DNA from: Acanthochromis polyacanthus
Lineage: Eukaryota; Chordata; Actinopteri; Pomacentridae
Length of the DNA stretch: 64,000 nucleotides
Assembly: GCF_021347895.1 (NCBI RefSeq)
Contig: NC_067118.1
Span: 34,155,255 to 34,219,254 of the forward strand
Direction of reading: 5' to 3'
The notes below the pieces were generated by a model. That model did not search any database, was not told the DNA's origin, and was given only the letters and a program-made list of their open reading frames with translations. Shown here in pieces: positions 38,010 through 49,167 of this stretch (position 1 is its first letter; each line of letters opens with the position of its first letter). The translations under genes were made by a program, and so were the position numbers.

Positions 38010-38278
38010 TCACTTTAGATCCCCCACTCTATCTCCGTCCACAGGCTTTGTATAGTCATTGTCTATGCACCACTTTTTAAAGGCCTCTCGGGCCTGTTTC
38101 AAGGTAATGTTCTTGGGATTCTTGCAATAAACCCGTATGATCTTCTCAGAGAAAGTTGTTGGAAGAAGCTTGGATTTCTGGAAAAAAAATGACAAATTAT
38201 GATGCAGCCAAGGTTGTCTTATAAAGACACACACACCAGGAACAAACAACACATGCAAGGATATTTCAGTTTGATTGA

Positions 38279-38314
<36 letters not shown>

Positions 38315-41300
38315 TGACTTTTCTGAAGTTCTGACCTGGCTTTCAGGGATCTTGAATCCTCTCTTGAGGTCATACTTGCTGTAGAAGTATGTATTATTGA
38401 TGGGGTCCTTCTTTTTCATCCCATAGTCCAAAGTCACGATCTGACAGAGATGTATGAGAGAGAAGCCTTTGTTTTATATCCATAAGAAAATTATGCCTGA
38501 AGGCTGGCGTTATCCTATAATTTATGAAAAGTTTATAGAAGATAATTAGACTAAACACACAGAAACTTCAAAGTTGTCTGCCTGATTTTCACCCGGAAAG
38601 AGAGCCTCAGCCAATTTATCTTTCACATCGTTAATCTTCTGCTGCGGGATCTAGAAGAGACCACACACCTTCAATGTTATTATTGGTTGGTTAAATGTGC
38701 TTTATGATGTCCAGTCATGTTTTCATTCTTACCTCTGGCATTTCTTCCTGTCCTCTTTGTTTGGGCTGAGAAAGGGTCAGAAGTAGGAGGGACATAATGG
38801 TGATTTATTCAATCTTGACTACATGATTTGGAATAAAATATCTTGTGAAATTGTGTTTGAACTGCACACAAGATACTAGCATTTTCAGAATTTCTAAATC
38901 TATTATTAAAAAGTCAAAATTGACTGTTTAGTGTTATCCTGGCCAAAATCAAACAGTGGGTCCGAAAGAACTAGACAGAAATGATGGCTTTGGCAATTGT
39001 CTTAATATCGTCACATTGTCATTACTAAAAATTACTGATAGAAAAATGCAATCTTGTTGTCACTTCAGACATCTGTTGTCAATGTGATCGCCAGCCATCA
39101 CAAACTAAATATAATACAAACTCATGAGGACCTTACTGCACACCTTGGTTTCACCCACAAACATGTACAGGTTTCGGGAGACAATCCTCTCCAGAATCTT
39201 CCTGGCTTTCTCCAGCTCTGCAGAAGACGACCAAGGGTGGAGGATTCTCTCAAACACCTGATCTACAGGGAGAGAAATAAAATGGAAGAACAAGGAAAAG
39301 AGTCACAAATCCATCATTAGTGTTTCACAAATAAATAACTGATGCTACCCTGATAAGCATAACTGACAAAATCAAACAATATACTGTAGATATGACAAAG
39401 ACCATTTACTATGTTCACAACTGTAATCATTTCAACAGTTTTGATGAAAGTATGAATAGTTATCACTCATTACCATTTTATAATTTAAAAAGATTGTGGT
39501 GTGACATCGTGATTGTTCGTCTGTATATGTAGCCCTGCGACAGACTGGCGACCTGTCCAGGGTGTCCCCTGCCTTCGCCCGAGTCAGCTGAGATAGGCTC
39601 CAGCACCCCCCACGACCCTAGTGAGGATAAAGCGGTGTATAGAGAATGGATGGATGGATGGATGGATGGATGGATGGATGGATGGATGGTGTGACATCAC
39701 TATCATAATTATTGAGCCTTAGGTACAATGGAAACTTTGGAAAACATAAGCAGTTACTTCGACTCGCAATTAACCATGTTTCCAAACCTTTCCCCCAAAC
39801 AGTGATCCTTCCAATAATAGTTCAGAAAAATTGCAACATGCATGGGATCACAGTAGGATCAGCACTCAGGATCTAGAGTTTGGAGGGTGGTATATTTTTT
39901 TAAAATCCAAGAAAGCCAAGAACAAAGCTTTAGGAACTGGATTAAATGGTGTGTTTATCTGTGTCAACATACAATAAGTTGCAGTCTTTAGTGCAGTCGG
40001 TTAATTACTACTGCAAGAAAACGATGGGAAAAGGTGACAGGTCACAAAAGTGTAGTTTTGCTCAGTGATCTTGAAATCTATAATCTGGGTTATTATGACA
40101 TGACAGGAAAAGTAATAGTTCATGCTGTTATTTAAATTTATTCTTTTATACAATGACTGAATTAGGCCATTCAAGGTTCTGTTTCTCAAGAATGTTTCCA
40201 GCACCTTGTTAATCTGGACCATGAAGAATTAAGGCAGTTCTGAAGGCAAAAGGGGGTCCAACTTGGTCCTAACAAGGTGCACTTGATAAAGTAGCTGTGG
40301 CTGCTGATTGTATAATGTATTTTAAACATGGCACAATTGACCAATTAGCATCCACTGACCTGTCAGCTTGGTGTAGGCCTCCATGTTATCTTTGGCTTCA
40401 GACAGTTTAAGCCTCTTCCCTCCTGAGCCTTCAATCTCAATGTGTTCATCTGCTTTCAAGAAGGCCTCACTGATCCTGAATAACAGATCCAACATATTGT
40501 CACTTTTGGGAACATTTTGGTACATAGTATATAATAGAGAGAATCATAAAGCAAATTCAAAAAACTACATCAGACAGGAGACAATACTAAATGTTGTAGG
40601 ACACTGGCATGAAAGGGTAGACACTCACATAATCTCTATGATTTTGTTTGTTTTGTGCTGATAGGCCCTTCTGTGGAGACAGTTCCTTGTGTGGAACATG
40701 TCATATAGATTGCCCACCTCCTGATGAGAATATTGCCTTGAGTTTAGTCATAAGTAATCAGATAGAATAGTTACAGTTTAAAAGCAGATAGAAAGCAGGA
40801 GTTAACACCTTGTCTCTGGAGCAGATGTGCTTCCGTCCATTCACTTCACACACCCTGGCAAGCATGATGAAGCGCTTATGGTCAAAGTTGCTCTGCATGC
40901 CCAGGTGGTGGGCATCCCTGAGATGAGAACGAATGAGGATATATGTCAGGGTAGAAACTGCGATTTGGTAGAATTGGAGTTTCTACCAGTAGAGATTGCG
41001 AATGGAGTCTCTACCAGTAGAGTTTGCAAATGTAATCTCTACCAGTAGAGATGGAACTTTAAATCTGACCCCTGCCCTGACCCCTGACCCTAACCTTAAA
41101 AGTCTAACCTTAGCCCTGACAAATCTCTACTGGTAGGATTGGAGTTTCTACCAAATCGCAGTCTCTACCCTGACATATACAAGAATTAAAAATACAGGTA
41201 TTCTGTTGAACTTGAGATTGTTGCACATAGTAAAACTAATTGGGCTAATATTGAAATTGTTCAGTGAAAGAAGTACACAGTAGTACTTCACTTTACATCA

Positions 41301-44300
41301 AAAGATTCTACAGTAAAGCAAAATTCACCTGGCAAAGTAGTCAAACTTGTCCACATCAATTCCATTTAGCTTGTTTGCCACAATTTCATAGAGGAAGGAC
41401 TTCTCCTCTGTCCGACCCTCATATGGCCACTGTGGGGAAGAACTGACTGATGTCTTGTCCTGAGCTTCAATCAGGGGTTTTCCTTGAATCATCTCTGTAA
41501 TGAATTTCAGGTCATTTTCTTTTTCTCCATATGGATTCAGACCATACAGCTCCATCAGTGGCTTTAAACCATTCTCCTCCACTAGGTGGTCAAACATGTC
41601 TACAGAGGCATCCTCATGCTGTAAAACACACAGATTCATCAATGTTTTAAAGGGAAAGGCTTGAGTAGAAGATTTACTAAAGCATGACTGAATGTGAAAA
41701 TCAGTTTTACTTTTCATGTTTGCCATGATGTTTGGTGGGTATGTAGCTATAACTCAGGTAATGACTTTGTGTGCTGTGGAGCAGTGCTACTCTCTGCTCT
41801 TCCTTTAACAGATCTCTAACCTCTTCGCCTCTGCCACTAAACCCCAACTTTTGGATGATCCATTTTGCCTTCAAAAGCATTTCAAGGTTTCAGGCTACTG
41901 CTGTGAGACCAAGTGACAGTACCTCCAAGTCTGTTTCACTGTGTGATGCCGATCATACATTTTTGTTGTCAGTGTGTGTCGTTCACACTGATATCATTTT
42001 TGTTGTTCAAATCTGAGTACAGGAGCATCTGTTACTAAAGGTGTAGTTTTCGGATTCAAGTCAAGATTTCCTGTTATTATTACAGTGATTAATGCAAATT
42101 TGTATACTTGTAATCCACTATGCATCAAATTCACCTTCTTTTCGTGCTCAGTATATGTACATATTTTACAAATAACAAATGTCCATATGTCTGATGATGG
42201 TTATTTTATTTTTTTATGTTAATATTTCAGCATCTGAGTCCTCGAAATTCTGAAGCATTAGAAGAGAAGAACAAGAACAAGAACAAGAATTTCGTGTCTG
42301 GAAATACTTCCAACACATACAGAGTTAAAGAAGTTTCCCTCTGCTTCCTTGACAAGCAAAGGCACAATCTACTGTTAGTTAATTGATGAAAATGAGAGTG
42401 GTATCGATCCCACTGACAGAAAATCAATGAGTATATTTCTCAAATGCTGGATTATTCTTTTGAGTGTTTTAAACTAATTGGACCTCTACCATTTTCTCAT
42501 ATATAGAATAAATTTAAAAGGAACAGGGAATGCTCCTCAGCATGAATCTTCTGTGGTTCAACAGGAGGTTTGAGAAGACTGAGAAAATAACCCTGACAAA
42601 GTCAGTGCATTAGGAGAGTGGCTTTTACCACTGAAATAAAAGACAGTATCGATGATCTGTGTTTTAACCAGTGCTCCATGAGGACTGAGACATGCCGTAT
42701 GCAAGGTTGATTCATAAGGTCTGATTTGACCTTGACATCTACATACGGACTTGTTTATAAAAATGGACTTGGATATAAAAACATGGATGGACTTAAATTT
42801 CTTAAGATTAAATGAAAACAAAACTGAGATTTTCCCGTTCGATCGCCCTGACCTGGTCCAGGTCCTTGCCAGCTTCCTTGGCCCACTACTGCAGACGAGG
42901 AATCTTTGATAATAATAATGGATTAGATTTATATCGTGCTTTTCTATTAAGGCATACTCAAATGGATACAATGGATCCATTTTTCATTCACTCACACACT
43001 TGTAGCCACAGCTGTCTTGGGGCAGACCAGGCAGAAGAGTGGCTGCCAATCTGGTAGCCACCACCAACATTCCTACACCAGTGTGAGTAGCCGTCCTGGA
43101 TGCAAGGTGGGTAAAGTGTCTTGCCTAAGGACACAACAGCACATGAGTTGGACAGAGCGGGAATCAAACCGCTGGCCCTTTGATCATTGGACGACACGCT
43201 CTACCACCTGAGCCATAATGGGGCGTTTAAATTAGACAAGCAGATCAGCTTAGTGGTCAAGGCTAGCTTCTTTCAGCTTCGGCTTCTTGCTAAAGTCAAA
43301 CCCTACCTAAGATGGGCTGATCTAGAAAAAGTTATCCATGCTTTTATTACATTGTGCTTGGACTACTGTAACTCCCTGTACGTTGGTACTGGCCAGTCAG
43401 AACTCAACCATCTGCAGCTTGTTCAGAATGCAGCAGCTCGTCTCCTAATTGGGACAAAGAAATGACAGTATATAACACCGGTGCTTTCCTCACTTCACTG
43501 GCTTCCGGTTAAGTTCAGGATTGATTTTAAAATTCTTTTAGTTGTTTTTAAGTCTCTGAATGGACAGCCCCCAGAATATTTGTCTGACCTTGTTAAGGTG
43601 CATCAACCATCCAGAGGCCTGAGGTCAGCTGACCAGATGATTAGATGATTCTGGATGTTCCTTGATCTTTCATGAAAACCAGAGGAGATTGAGCCTTTGC
43701 AGTTGTGGCTCCCACAGTGTGGAACACACTGCCCCTCTCTGTGCAGTCTGGGAATAGCCTCTCCATTTTTAAAACTCGTCTTAAGACCCACTTCTTCACC
43801 CTGGCCTTTGGCTGAGCAGAGTCACCTTTAATGGACCTTTTATCTGTTTTACTTTACTGCTTTATTGTATTACTTTTATTGTTCTCGTATTGTTATGATT
43901 TATTTTACTATAAAGCACTTTGGTTGGCCATAGGCCTTTAAAATTCCTATATAAATAAATCTGACATTGACATTGACATTGACATTGACGTTGTTTATGT
44001 CTTCAATTTATATTGGCATTTGTGTACAGCTGTGTTGTTTTTTGAGACATGCTCCTAGATGTGTTTTTCAAAACATATTTCAGCTTTGTGGTTGACTATT
44101 ATGGCATACATCATTGAAAACAGAAATAGTTCAGTTTTTCTTACCTTCCATTGTTCTTCGGGGCATGCTTTGGGGATAAAAATTCCATCATACAGATGAG
44201 AAAAGGGACCATGTCCTAGATGTGGAGAAAGAAACATGAAATCACCTCCTGGTGATCATGTGTGAACTGTAGGGTGATTGTGTCCTATCAGACATGTGTA

Positions 44301-44689
44301 CAAGAACATGCAGCACTGTCTTCCAGTCAAAATAAATGAAAAATACAATATGAACCCATCCATATATTGTTTTTATTTTCTATTTATTTGTTGCCTGATG
44401 CATTCCTTGCCATAAGAACAAAATGCTGTTTGCAAAAAATCGTTTCACTTTCACGTTCACGCTGAATCACACACATCAAATACCATCAAAATAAGAAACA
44501 GGTATTACAGGAAAGGTGTGTATCACTTACCGAGGTCATGGCAAAGACCTGCAATCTGCACACAGAGGATGTCTCTGTCATCGATGATGTCTGGTGTTGG
44601 TTCCCTTGACCTCAAAGCTTTTGCAAGCTCTCCTGCCAAGTGGGCCACACTGTGTTACCAAATACAGCGTATATACACACACGCACTCA

Positions 44690-44785
<96 letters not shown>

Positions 44786-46506
44786 AATTTCTTTACTTGT
44801 TTTATGGTTTTCATGTGGTGTTACACGACAAACTGATCATTACCTTAATTTAGATTGTGACTGATGTAGCACACATAAAAGTGAATCTGGTGCAAAACTT
44901 GCTGACGTACCCGACAGAGTGCTCAAAGCGGTTGTGGGAGGCTCCTGGGTAAACAAAATAGGCTCCTCCAAGCTGCTTTATGTGTCGTAGTCTTTGAAAC
45001 TGAGGTGTGTCCATGATTTTGATGAGAAGTGGGTGTAACTTTATAAGACCATGGATGGGATCATTAAGCACCTGTTGGAGGAGAATAGGACGACAAATCA
45101 GACACACCCAGCAAGAATATTTCCCAAAGATTACACTGTTTTCATAGAGAGAAAAAACAGAAAGAAAAATACAGGAAAAAAGTACAAATTAGCATGTTGA
45201 CTGTCAAAAACAGGCCAAACAATGTCCATATAAAAAAATCTTTACTTTTACAAATATTAATTTGTTCTTTTACAATGTGTAACCATAAATTACACAGTTG
45301 AACTGTATTTAAATCAGCATGAAATGAAAAAAATGGGAAATTCTTATAATCTCAAATGATCCCTGAGAGAGCATGGAGAACAGATCAGTCCGGGCCAGAA
45401 TCTGACGGTAAATCAAACAGTGTAGATCTACTTTTCTTCACATCACACAGGTGAGCTGGCACACACAGAAAAGTAGTTCAGTTCCCAGCTGTTCAGGACT
45501 ATTTCCTATTGATTATTTTGCAGTAATTGACAAGATTCAACAAAATCTGCAAACACAGAGAACTGTACGCATTTACTCACAGAGCAGCAGCAGTGACTTC
45601 TATAATTTATATTAATGAATAATTTACCCAGACAGGGAGAAACAACCAACCAGGATCTCGGGGCAGTCACGCAGTCAGACAGCTGTCACAGAGTTAAAGT
45701 CTATCAGCTGCTGTTTATTGTTTTGCCACATTGCAGCCATCCTCAGGTCAAGTCCTGAGCTTTCAGTTTCAGAGTTTAAGAACTCATAAATAAGCTGGGC
45801 TATCAGTTAATTAGACACTTTGATCAGTTGCTATTAGTTTAGTTTTGGTCTGTTGTTGTTGTTTATCATATGTCCCTGGTGTATCATCTAGTCTCACCTG
45901 AAAGACAAATGTCACGTTACAATACTGACACTTTAACAGACTTATGAAGCCAGCAATGTTCCATGTCTCCTATCTGAAAATGATTTTAGATTCATGTAAT
46001 GTCACCTTGCTTGGACTTTTTTTCTCCAGGTACTTAATGACAGCATTGCTGATTGTTAGACGATCACCACGTTTCCTGAAGATTAAAAAAAGAGCACAGC
46101 AGAGACTTAATGAACTAAATGAACTGAGAAAGCATCTTGCTTTAATGTGAACACACTTACTTTATGCCGATTTCCTCCAAACGATCAAGATTTTGCAGAT
46201 CAACACCAGTGATTTTATTTTCTGTGTGAAAGAGCAAATAGTGACAAACAGTCTTGGTATTCATCGTGTTCATAATGAAAAGTGTCTGTATAATTTATCA
46301 TTAACAACCATGATTGACAAAACATCAGCACAGGGGAGGTTTTAAATTAAAGCAGCTGTTATCTGACTAAGTTAACCAAATTTACCTATCACACCTAAAA
46401 ACCCACCTTTAAGTAGTTTTTTCCATCTTTCAAGTCCTTCTTCCTTCAAGAAGTCGAGCATTTCCGTCTCTCCCCAGTCTTTGATTTCCTTTTTCTTTGT
46501 TGACAT
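38010..46506 (-). CDS. SAMHD1-like dNTP triphosphohydrolase, copy 1 (complete, 15 exons)
   Basis: Members of this family hydrolyse dNTPs to nucleosides and triphosphate and, in mammals, restrict retroviruses by depleting dNTPs. Exons I read by splice sites and phase (5' to 3'): 46506-46407, 46221-46161, 46075-46006, 45071-44911, 44649-44531, 44215-44145, 41618-41329, 40917-40809, 40720-40629, 40475-40360, 39262-39144, 38765-38733, 38650-38582, 38440-38336, 38177-38010. They total 1683 nt, 560 residues plus stop, with no frame break. Residues about 8-70 form a SAM domain. The HD domain follows: D98/Q103/R106 (GTP site), R125/H128, CHDLG with H168-D169, HGPFSH (H172, H177), H195 and D284 in [12 protein letters not shown] all match the known active-site residues of human SAMHD1. 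LHRRAYQHK is present. The protein stops at DGDRVGDLK, so the C-terminal tail of the human enzyme, with its CDK-site TPQK, is absent. Start chosen as the ATG opening the SAM exon. It is one of an array of paralogues, so no single-copy orthology is claimed. Confidence 0.9.
38281..38316. repeat. (ATT)n microsatellite in SAMHD1-like copy 1 intron 14
   Basis: About 12 ATT units, about 20 bp from the exon 14 donor. The copy 2 intron has a shorter run (52013-52042). Confidence 0.9.
38582..38650 (-). CDS. SAMHD1-like copy 1, exon 13 with GC donor
   Basis: The exon encodes [20 protein letters not shown] then ENQ. Phase 0 on both sides requires splicing at CAG/GCAGAC, a GC-AG intron. The duplicated exon in copy 2 (52691-52747) has CAG/GTAGGC at the same place, which supports the assignment. 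The next exon (38336-38440) starts with [20 protein letters not shown], the usual C-terminal lobe of SAMHD1. Confidence 0.7.
39525..39690 (+). mobile_element. RTE-type 3' tail with (GGAT)n
   Basis: GACTGGCGACCTGTCCAGGG to AGCGGTGTATAGAGAATGGA followed by ten GGAT units. It lies in intron 10 of SAMHD1-like copy 1 and is missing from the same place in copy 2 (near 53645), so it inserted after the duplication. Confidence 0.65.
40944..41175. mobile_element. TGTCAGGG MITE in SAMHD1-like copy 1 intron 7
   Basis: 232 bp from TGTCAGGGTAGAAACTGCG to CAGTCTCTACCCTGACA, flanked by TATA (40940-40943, 41176-41179). Copy 2 lacks it. It shares termini and interior words with 12329-12725. Confidence 0.8.
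41329..41618 (-). CDS. SAMHD1-like copy 1, exon 7 (two ancestral exons fused)
   Basis: This 290-nt exon runs from [12 protein letters not shown] to [12 protein letters not shown] and contains catalytic D284. In copy 2 the same region is two exons (55240-55647 and 55057-55157). In copy 1 the intron is missing: coding sequence passes from AGTTCTT straight into CCCCACAG, the end of the old intron, and on into TGGCCATATGAG. The eight intron bases now read in frame as part of SSSPQWPY. The reading frame is kept. Confidence 0.85.
42730..43990 (+). pseudogene. L2-clade retrotransposon 3' part
   Basis: After [13 protein letters not shown] (about 42795) the frame continues, beyond an inserted SINE, as [30 protein letters not shown] and [15 protein letters not shown], the standard C-terminal end of L2/Maui-type reverse transcriptases. 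It ends with (TGACAT)n at 43961-43990, the short tandem tail of that clade. Frames are broken. It lies in intron 6 of SAMHD1-like copy 1, in the opposite direction. Confidence 0.75.
42905..43226 (-). mobile_element. tRNA-derived SINE inserted in the L2 element
   Basis: On the minus strand it starts TGGCTCAGGTGGTAGAGCG (A box) and GGTTTGATTCCCGCTCTG (B box), followed by TTAGGCAAGACACTTTACCC, a body common in fish SINEs. It splits the L2 frame between GIFDN and FKLDKQ. Confidence 0.75.
44531..44649 (-). CDS. SAMHD1-like copy 1, exon 5 (HD signature)
   Basis: The exon carries the HD signature CHDLG (H168, D169) after an IAGL helix. Exon 6 (44145-44215) continues with [10 protein letters not shown]. 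The acceptor lies about 40 bp from a 94-bp (AC)n tract in intron 4, so repeat-length change there could affect splicing; that is inference. Confidence 0.88.
44691..44784. repeat. (AC)n microsatellite in SAMHD1-like copy 1 intron 4
   Basis: About 47 AC units, starting 42 bp from the exon 5 acceptor. Confidence 0.95.
44911..45071 (-). CDS. SAMHD1-like copy 1, exon 4 (HD domain start, GTP site)
   Basis: The exon encodes [22 protein letters not shown] and [13 protein letters not shown]. These hold the guanine-specific allosteric residues (D98, Q103, R106) and the first HD metal-site histidine H128 with R125. It opens after a CAG acceptor and closes at GTACGT. The match to vertebrate SAMHD1 is strong and continuous through the exon. 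Confidence 0.9.
46407..46506 (-). CDS. SAMHD1-like copy 1, exon 1 (start of SAM domain)
   Basis: The first coding exon runs from ATG at 46506 to a GTGGGT donor. It encodes [20 protein letters not shown] and the following [13 protein letters not shown], a typical SAM-domain opening helix with the DWG/W-G motif. Exons 2 (46161-46221; [20 protein letters not shown]) and 3 (46006-46075) complete the SAM fold. The short lysine run after the start could act in nuclear entry, but the KRPR signal of the human protein is not seen. Confidence 0.85.
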
Positions 46507-46599
46507 TGTCGTATGTTTTCAGTGTTGATATGACAAGTGGACAGGAAATATTTCAGAATACTGAAGCTGTTCAGCACTTGCTTCCTTACTAAAAGACAC

Positions 46600-46701
46600 A
46601 GAGGGTTCGAACAAGATCAGCCTTTTATGCTCAGCAACAACACGCCCTCATCTTAGCCACTACCTCCAGAGGGAGAGTAAAACCCTGCATATCATTTGCA
46701 T
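46600..46701 (-). promoter_or_regulatory. candidate promoter of SAMHD1-like copy 1
   Basis: Reading the minus strand, a TATA-like CATAAAAGG lies at about 46621-46631, some 115 bp before the start codon. An octamer motif ATGCAAAT lies at 46694-46701, about 65 bp further upstream. No clear interferon-response element was found by eye. Motif spacing is reasonable for an RNA polymerase II promoter, but no start site is proven. Confidence 0.35.
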
Positions 46702-47399
46702 GATACAGATAAAAACAAAAGGTGTATAGCTGAGATTCAAATAAAGGCAAAGTTTGAATATGAGTGTGGTCCAACCTTTGAGTACTGAATATCCCTGTAT
46801 TCCTTTAAAAATGTGGTAATGACAACTGAGTAGCCAAATTGCATTTGTTGTTTAAATCTTGGTCAGACCTCTGAACATGAGCCTGGTGTGGGAGCTCTGT
46901 CCTTCAGGTGGAATATTCACTCAGCATTTCTCTTCTTTATTATTGATGATGGAGAAATACATGACTGTGTTGCAGCTGAGACTCAAGTTTGCAGTCTCTC
47001 TGATCCATAAATGTCTGTAAACGTGATGCTCACATTAACCACTCTGATCAATCGTCAACAGGAAACACAAAGGCTGACAAAGTAACGAACAGCACAAACA
47101 ATACAGGAACCAAAGTGGCCAAAATATATTTAAAGTTAGAGCAGATGGAGAATTTTGCTGGGCAAACAGTGTTATGATCGAGAACTAAAGTCATTTTTGA
47201 CAGTCTAAGTGCTTACAGTATTATTCTTTAAACACACTGAGCTGTTTTCCTGAACATTAATATGGTTCTGATCATGTTGATCACGTTCAAACTAAGGTCT
47301 GTGTCAAGTCCTAATGGAATTTGTTTACATGACCACTCCGTCCTCTGTAGTTGTGGCTGCTTCTCACCACGGACAAAATGTGAAATGTGTGTTTGTTCA

Positions 47400-47560
47400 A
47401 ATAATAATAATAATAATAATGATAATAATACATTTTATTTGTGTAGCGCTTTTCAAAACACTCAAAGACGCTTTACATAAAACCATCAAACATTAAGAAT
47501 ATAAAAAATATAAAAAATAAAACAGTCATAAAGCAAATCATAAAAAAAATCCTGTCCCCT
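47400..47560. mobile_element. SINE/L2-like 3' end with (AAT)n
   Basis: (ATA)n is followed by TTTATTTGTGTAGCGCTTTT and GACGCTTTACAT words typical of fish SINE/L2 tails read in reverse. It is in the spacer and is reduced to TTATTATTATAAAGC in the inverted copy near 32188. Confidence 0.45.
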
Positions 47561-47823
47561 ATGCTTAATAATATTAACAAACAGGTCAAGGAAGCCTTGC
47601 TACGGACCACAGAACCAAGGACTATGTCTGATGCCACTGCCAACAGAAACAGCAGTTCAGATCACAGGAAAGGCTTCATGGTTCCACGCCAGTAACTGCA
47701 AGCTCATTCCAGAGCCTGACAATGGCATGGCCACAAATGTCACCAAGGGACAAGGAGACGAGGATCTAAACCAGGAGAGGAAAGTGGGTGGTCAGGGTGA
47801 AAGTCAGGGTCGAAGTATTTCCT

Positions 47824-48010
47824 TCAAAGCAGAACTGATATGACCACTCTGTTGTTGGGGAAGGTGATGGTGACTTTCTCCATCACTGCTTTGTGTGACT
47901 CTGACGCTCTTTCCTGCTGGCTCCTCACATCAGTGGATCCATTGTTATGATGATGGGGCTCACAGATCCCACTTGATCCTCTGACATCAAGTCTGTGGCA
48001 TCTGGGGTGT
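47824..48010 (-). pseudogene. non-LTR ORF1 esterase-like fragment, third copy
   Basis: Minus strand includes NNGSTDVRSQQERASESHKA and FPNNRVVISVLL. A 3-bp-scale deletion and other changes break the IIIHNGS stretch seen in the other copies. Confidence 0.4.
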
Positions 48011-48906
48011 CTGAACAATGAATTTAGGCCACTTTATGAGCTGGGGATTTTTTTTTTTCATTTAGATTTTTTGCCGTTGGAGTGCATGAGGATTACAATG
48101 TCTGTCTCCTCTCTCTGTGCAGTGCTGATCTGTAGGGGTGAGGGATGGTGTTAGTTTATGGACTAGATGTGAGGCTGTAATTTGTGAAATGATAAAGGAG
48201 TACAATAAATGCAATAGAATGCAGACAGCAAAGTACTGAAGTGCACAATCTGGACTCTCGAGGCACCAAAATGGATGATGACACAGAGTCGGTGTGATAG
48301 CAGAGACAGGAATGGAAACTCTAACCAGGATGACACGTGGAAATTCCCTTCGCACAAGTTTGACCAGTGTGGTAACATTTGTTCTTGTTGTGTTGTGACA
48401 CTCTTTTGAAAACAGCTCTTGAATACCAAGACAGACCTAATCTATTCATAAACCAAAACAGGTTACCCATAAAAACACACCACCATTTCCCCTGAGTGAT
48501 CGTGGAACAATTTTTTGTTATTTTGCACGGCATCTTCCTCATTCTCTTCTCCTGTCTTCTAGGCAAGTGTTGCACCAGGGCCTGTAGTTATCCTGTTGCT
48601 ATTAGTTTACAAAAAACAACACAAATCAAAAGCAACCAAAGCAAAACAAAAACAGCTTTATTACAATATAGTGTATTTTGTAGAAAAGTGCATGAAAACA
48701 AACATATTACATCCTGTTTGTAATCCTTGAATTGTAAATGATAATGTGGTCATTTCTTAACATAAAACCAGAGCAATGAACACACCCAATGTTATAAAAT
48801 TACAAATATATTAGGATTAAATGCTCTTTATGATTACAAACTACTGTGTAACTGTGTGACTGTGAGCTCTTATCACCCAATGTACCCAGTAAATTTCCGT
48901 GATCTT

Positions 48907-49167
48907 TCCATGAGTTATTTTAAATCTTTTTTATGACAAACTCTGCAATGTAACTTTTAAAATGCCCTTGTTTCCTGACCTCTGTTTTTGAACTTTTTAC
49001 TGTTCTTACCTTTTATTAAAAAAATGATTTTATAAATGTGTTTTCTTTTGTTTTTCTTTTAATAATTGTGTTGTCATCTGCTGCCTTAATGTCTTTGTAA
49101 AGCACTCTGAATCGCCTCATTGTTGAAATGTGCTATATAAATAAATTTGCCTTGCCTTGCCTTGCCA
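48907..49167 (+). mobile_element. L2-type 3' terminal fragment
   Basis: It ends with ATGTGCTATATAAATAAA and (TTGCC)n. It interrupts TGATCT, which is continuous in unit 1 (near 35161), and TGATCT reappears after it, a short TSD. Non-coding. Confidence 0.65.

Larger units (their letters stand above)
33365..42598. repeat. segmental duplication unit 1 (SAMHD1-like copy 1 3' side)
   Basis: The sequence is collinear with about 47640-56090 (copy 2), including non-coding flanks. Differences are discrete: a helicase-family transposon at 33672-34217, extra LTR-like sequence near 36543-36830, an RTE-type tail at 39525-39690 and a MITE at 40944-41175 in this unit; an L2 tail at 48907-49167 and the exon duplication in the other. 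Confidence 0.8.

Noticed and set aside
39660..39690. Tandem GGAT units considered as a CRISPR-like or satellite array
   Set aside because: It is the ordinary tail of an RTE-type repeat; no spacers.
41771..42016. Plus-strand frame opposite the start of copy 1 exon 7 region
   Set aside because: It is the shadow of intronic sequence, with a matching shadow at 55745-56005; no independent support.
43140..43215. Possible tRNA gene on the minus strand
   Set aside because: A and B boxes are present but the arms do not pair well, and the sequence continues into a SINE body; it is a SINE head.
44518..44864. Several frames of about 75-110 codons rich in TH or CV
   Set aside because: They are translations of the (AC)n repeat in an intron; the same holds for 26787-27038.
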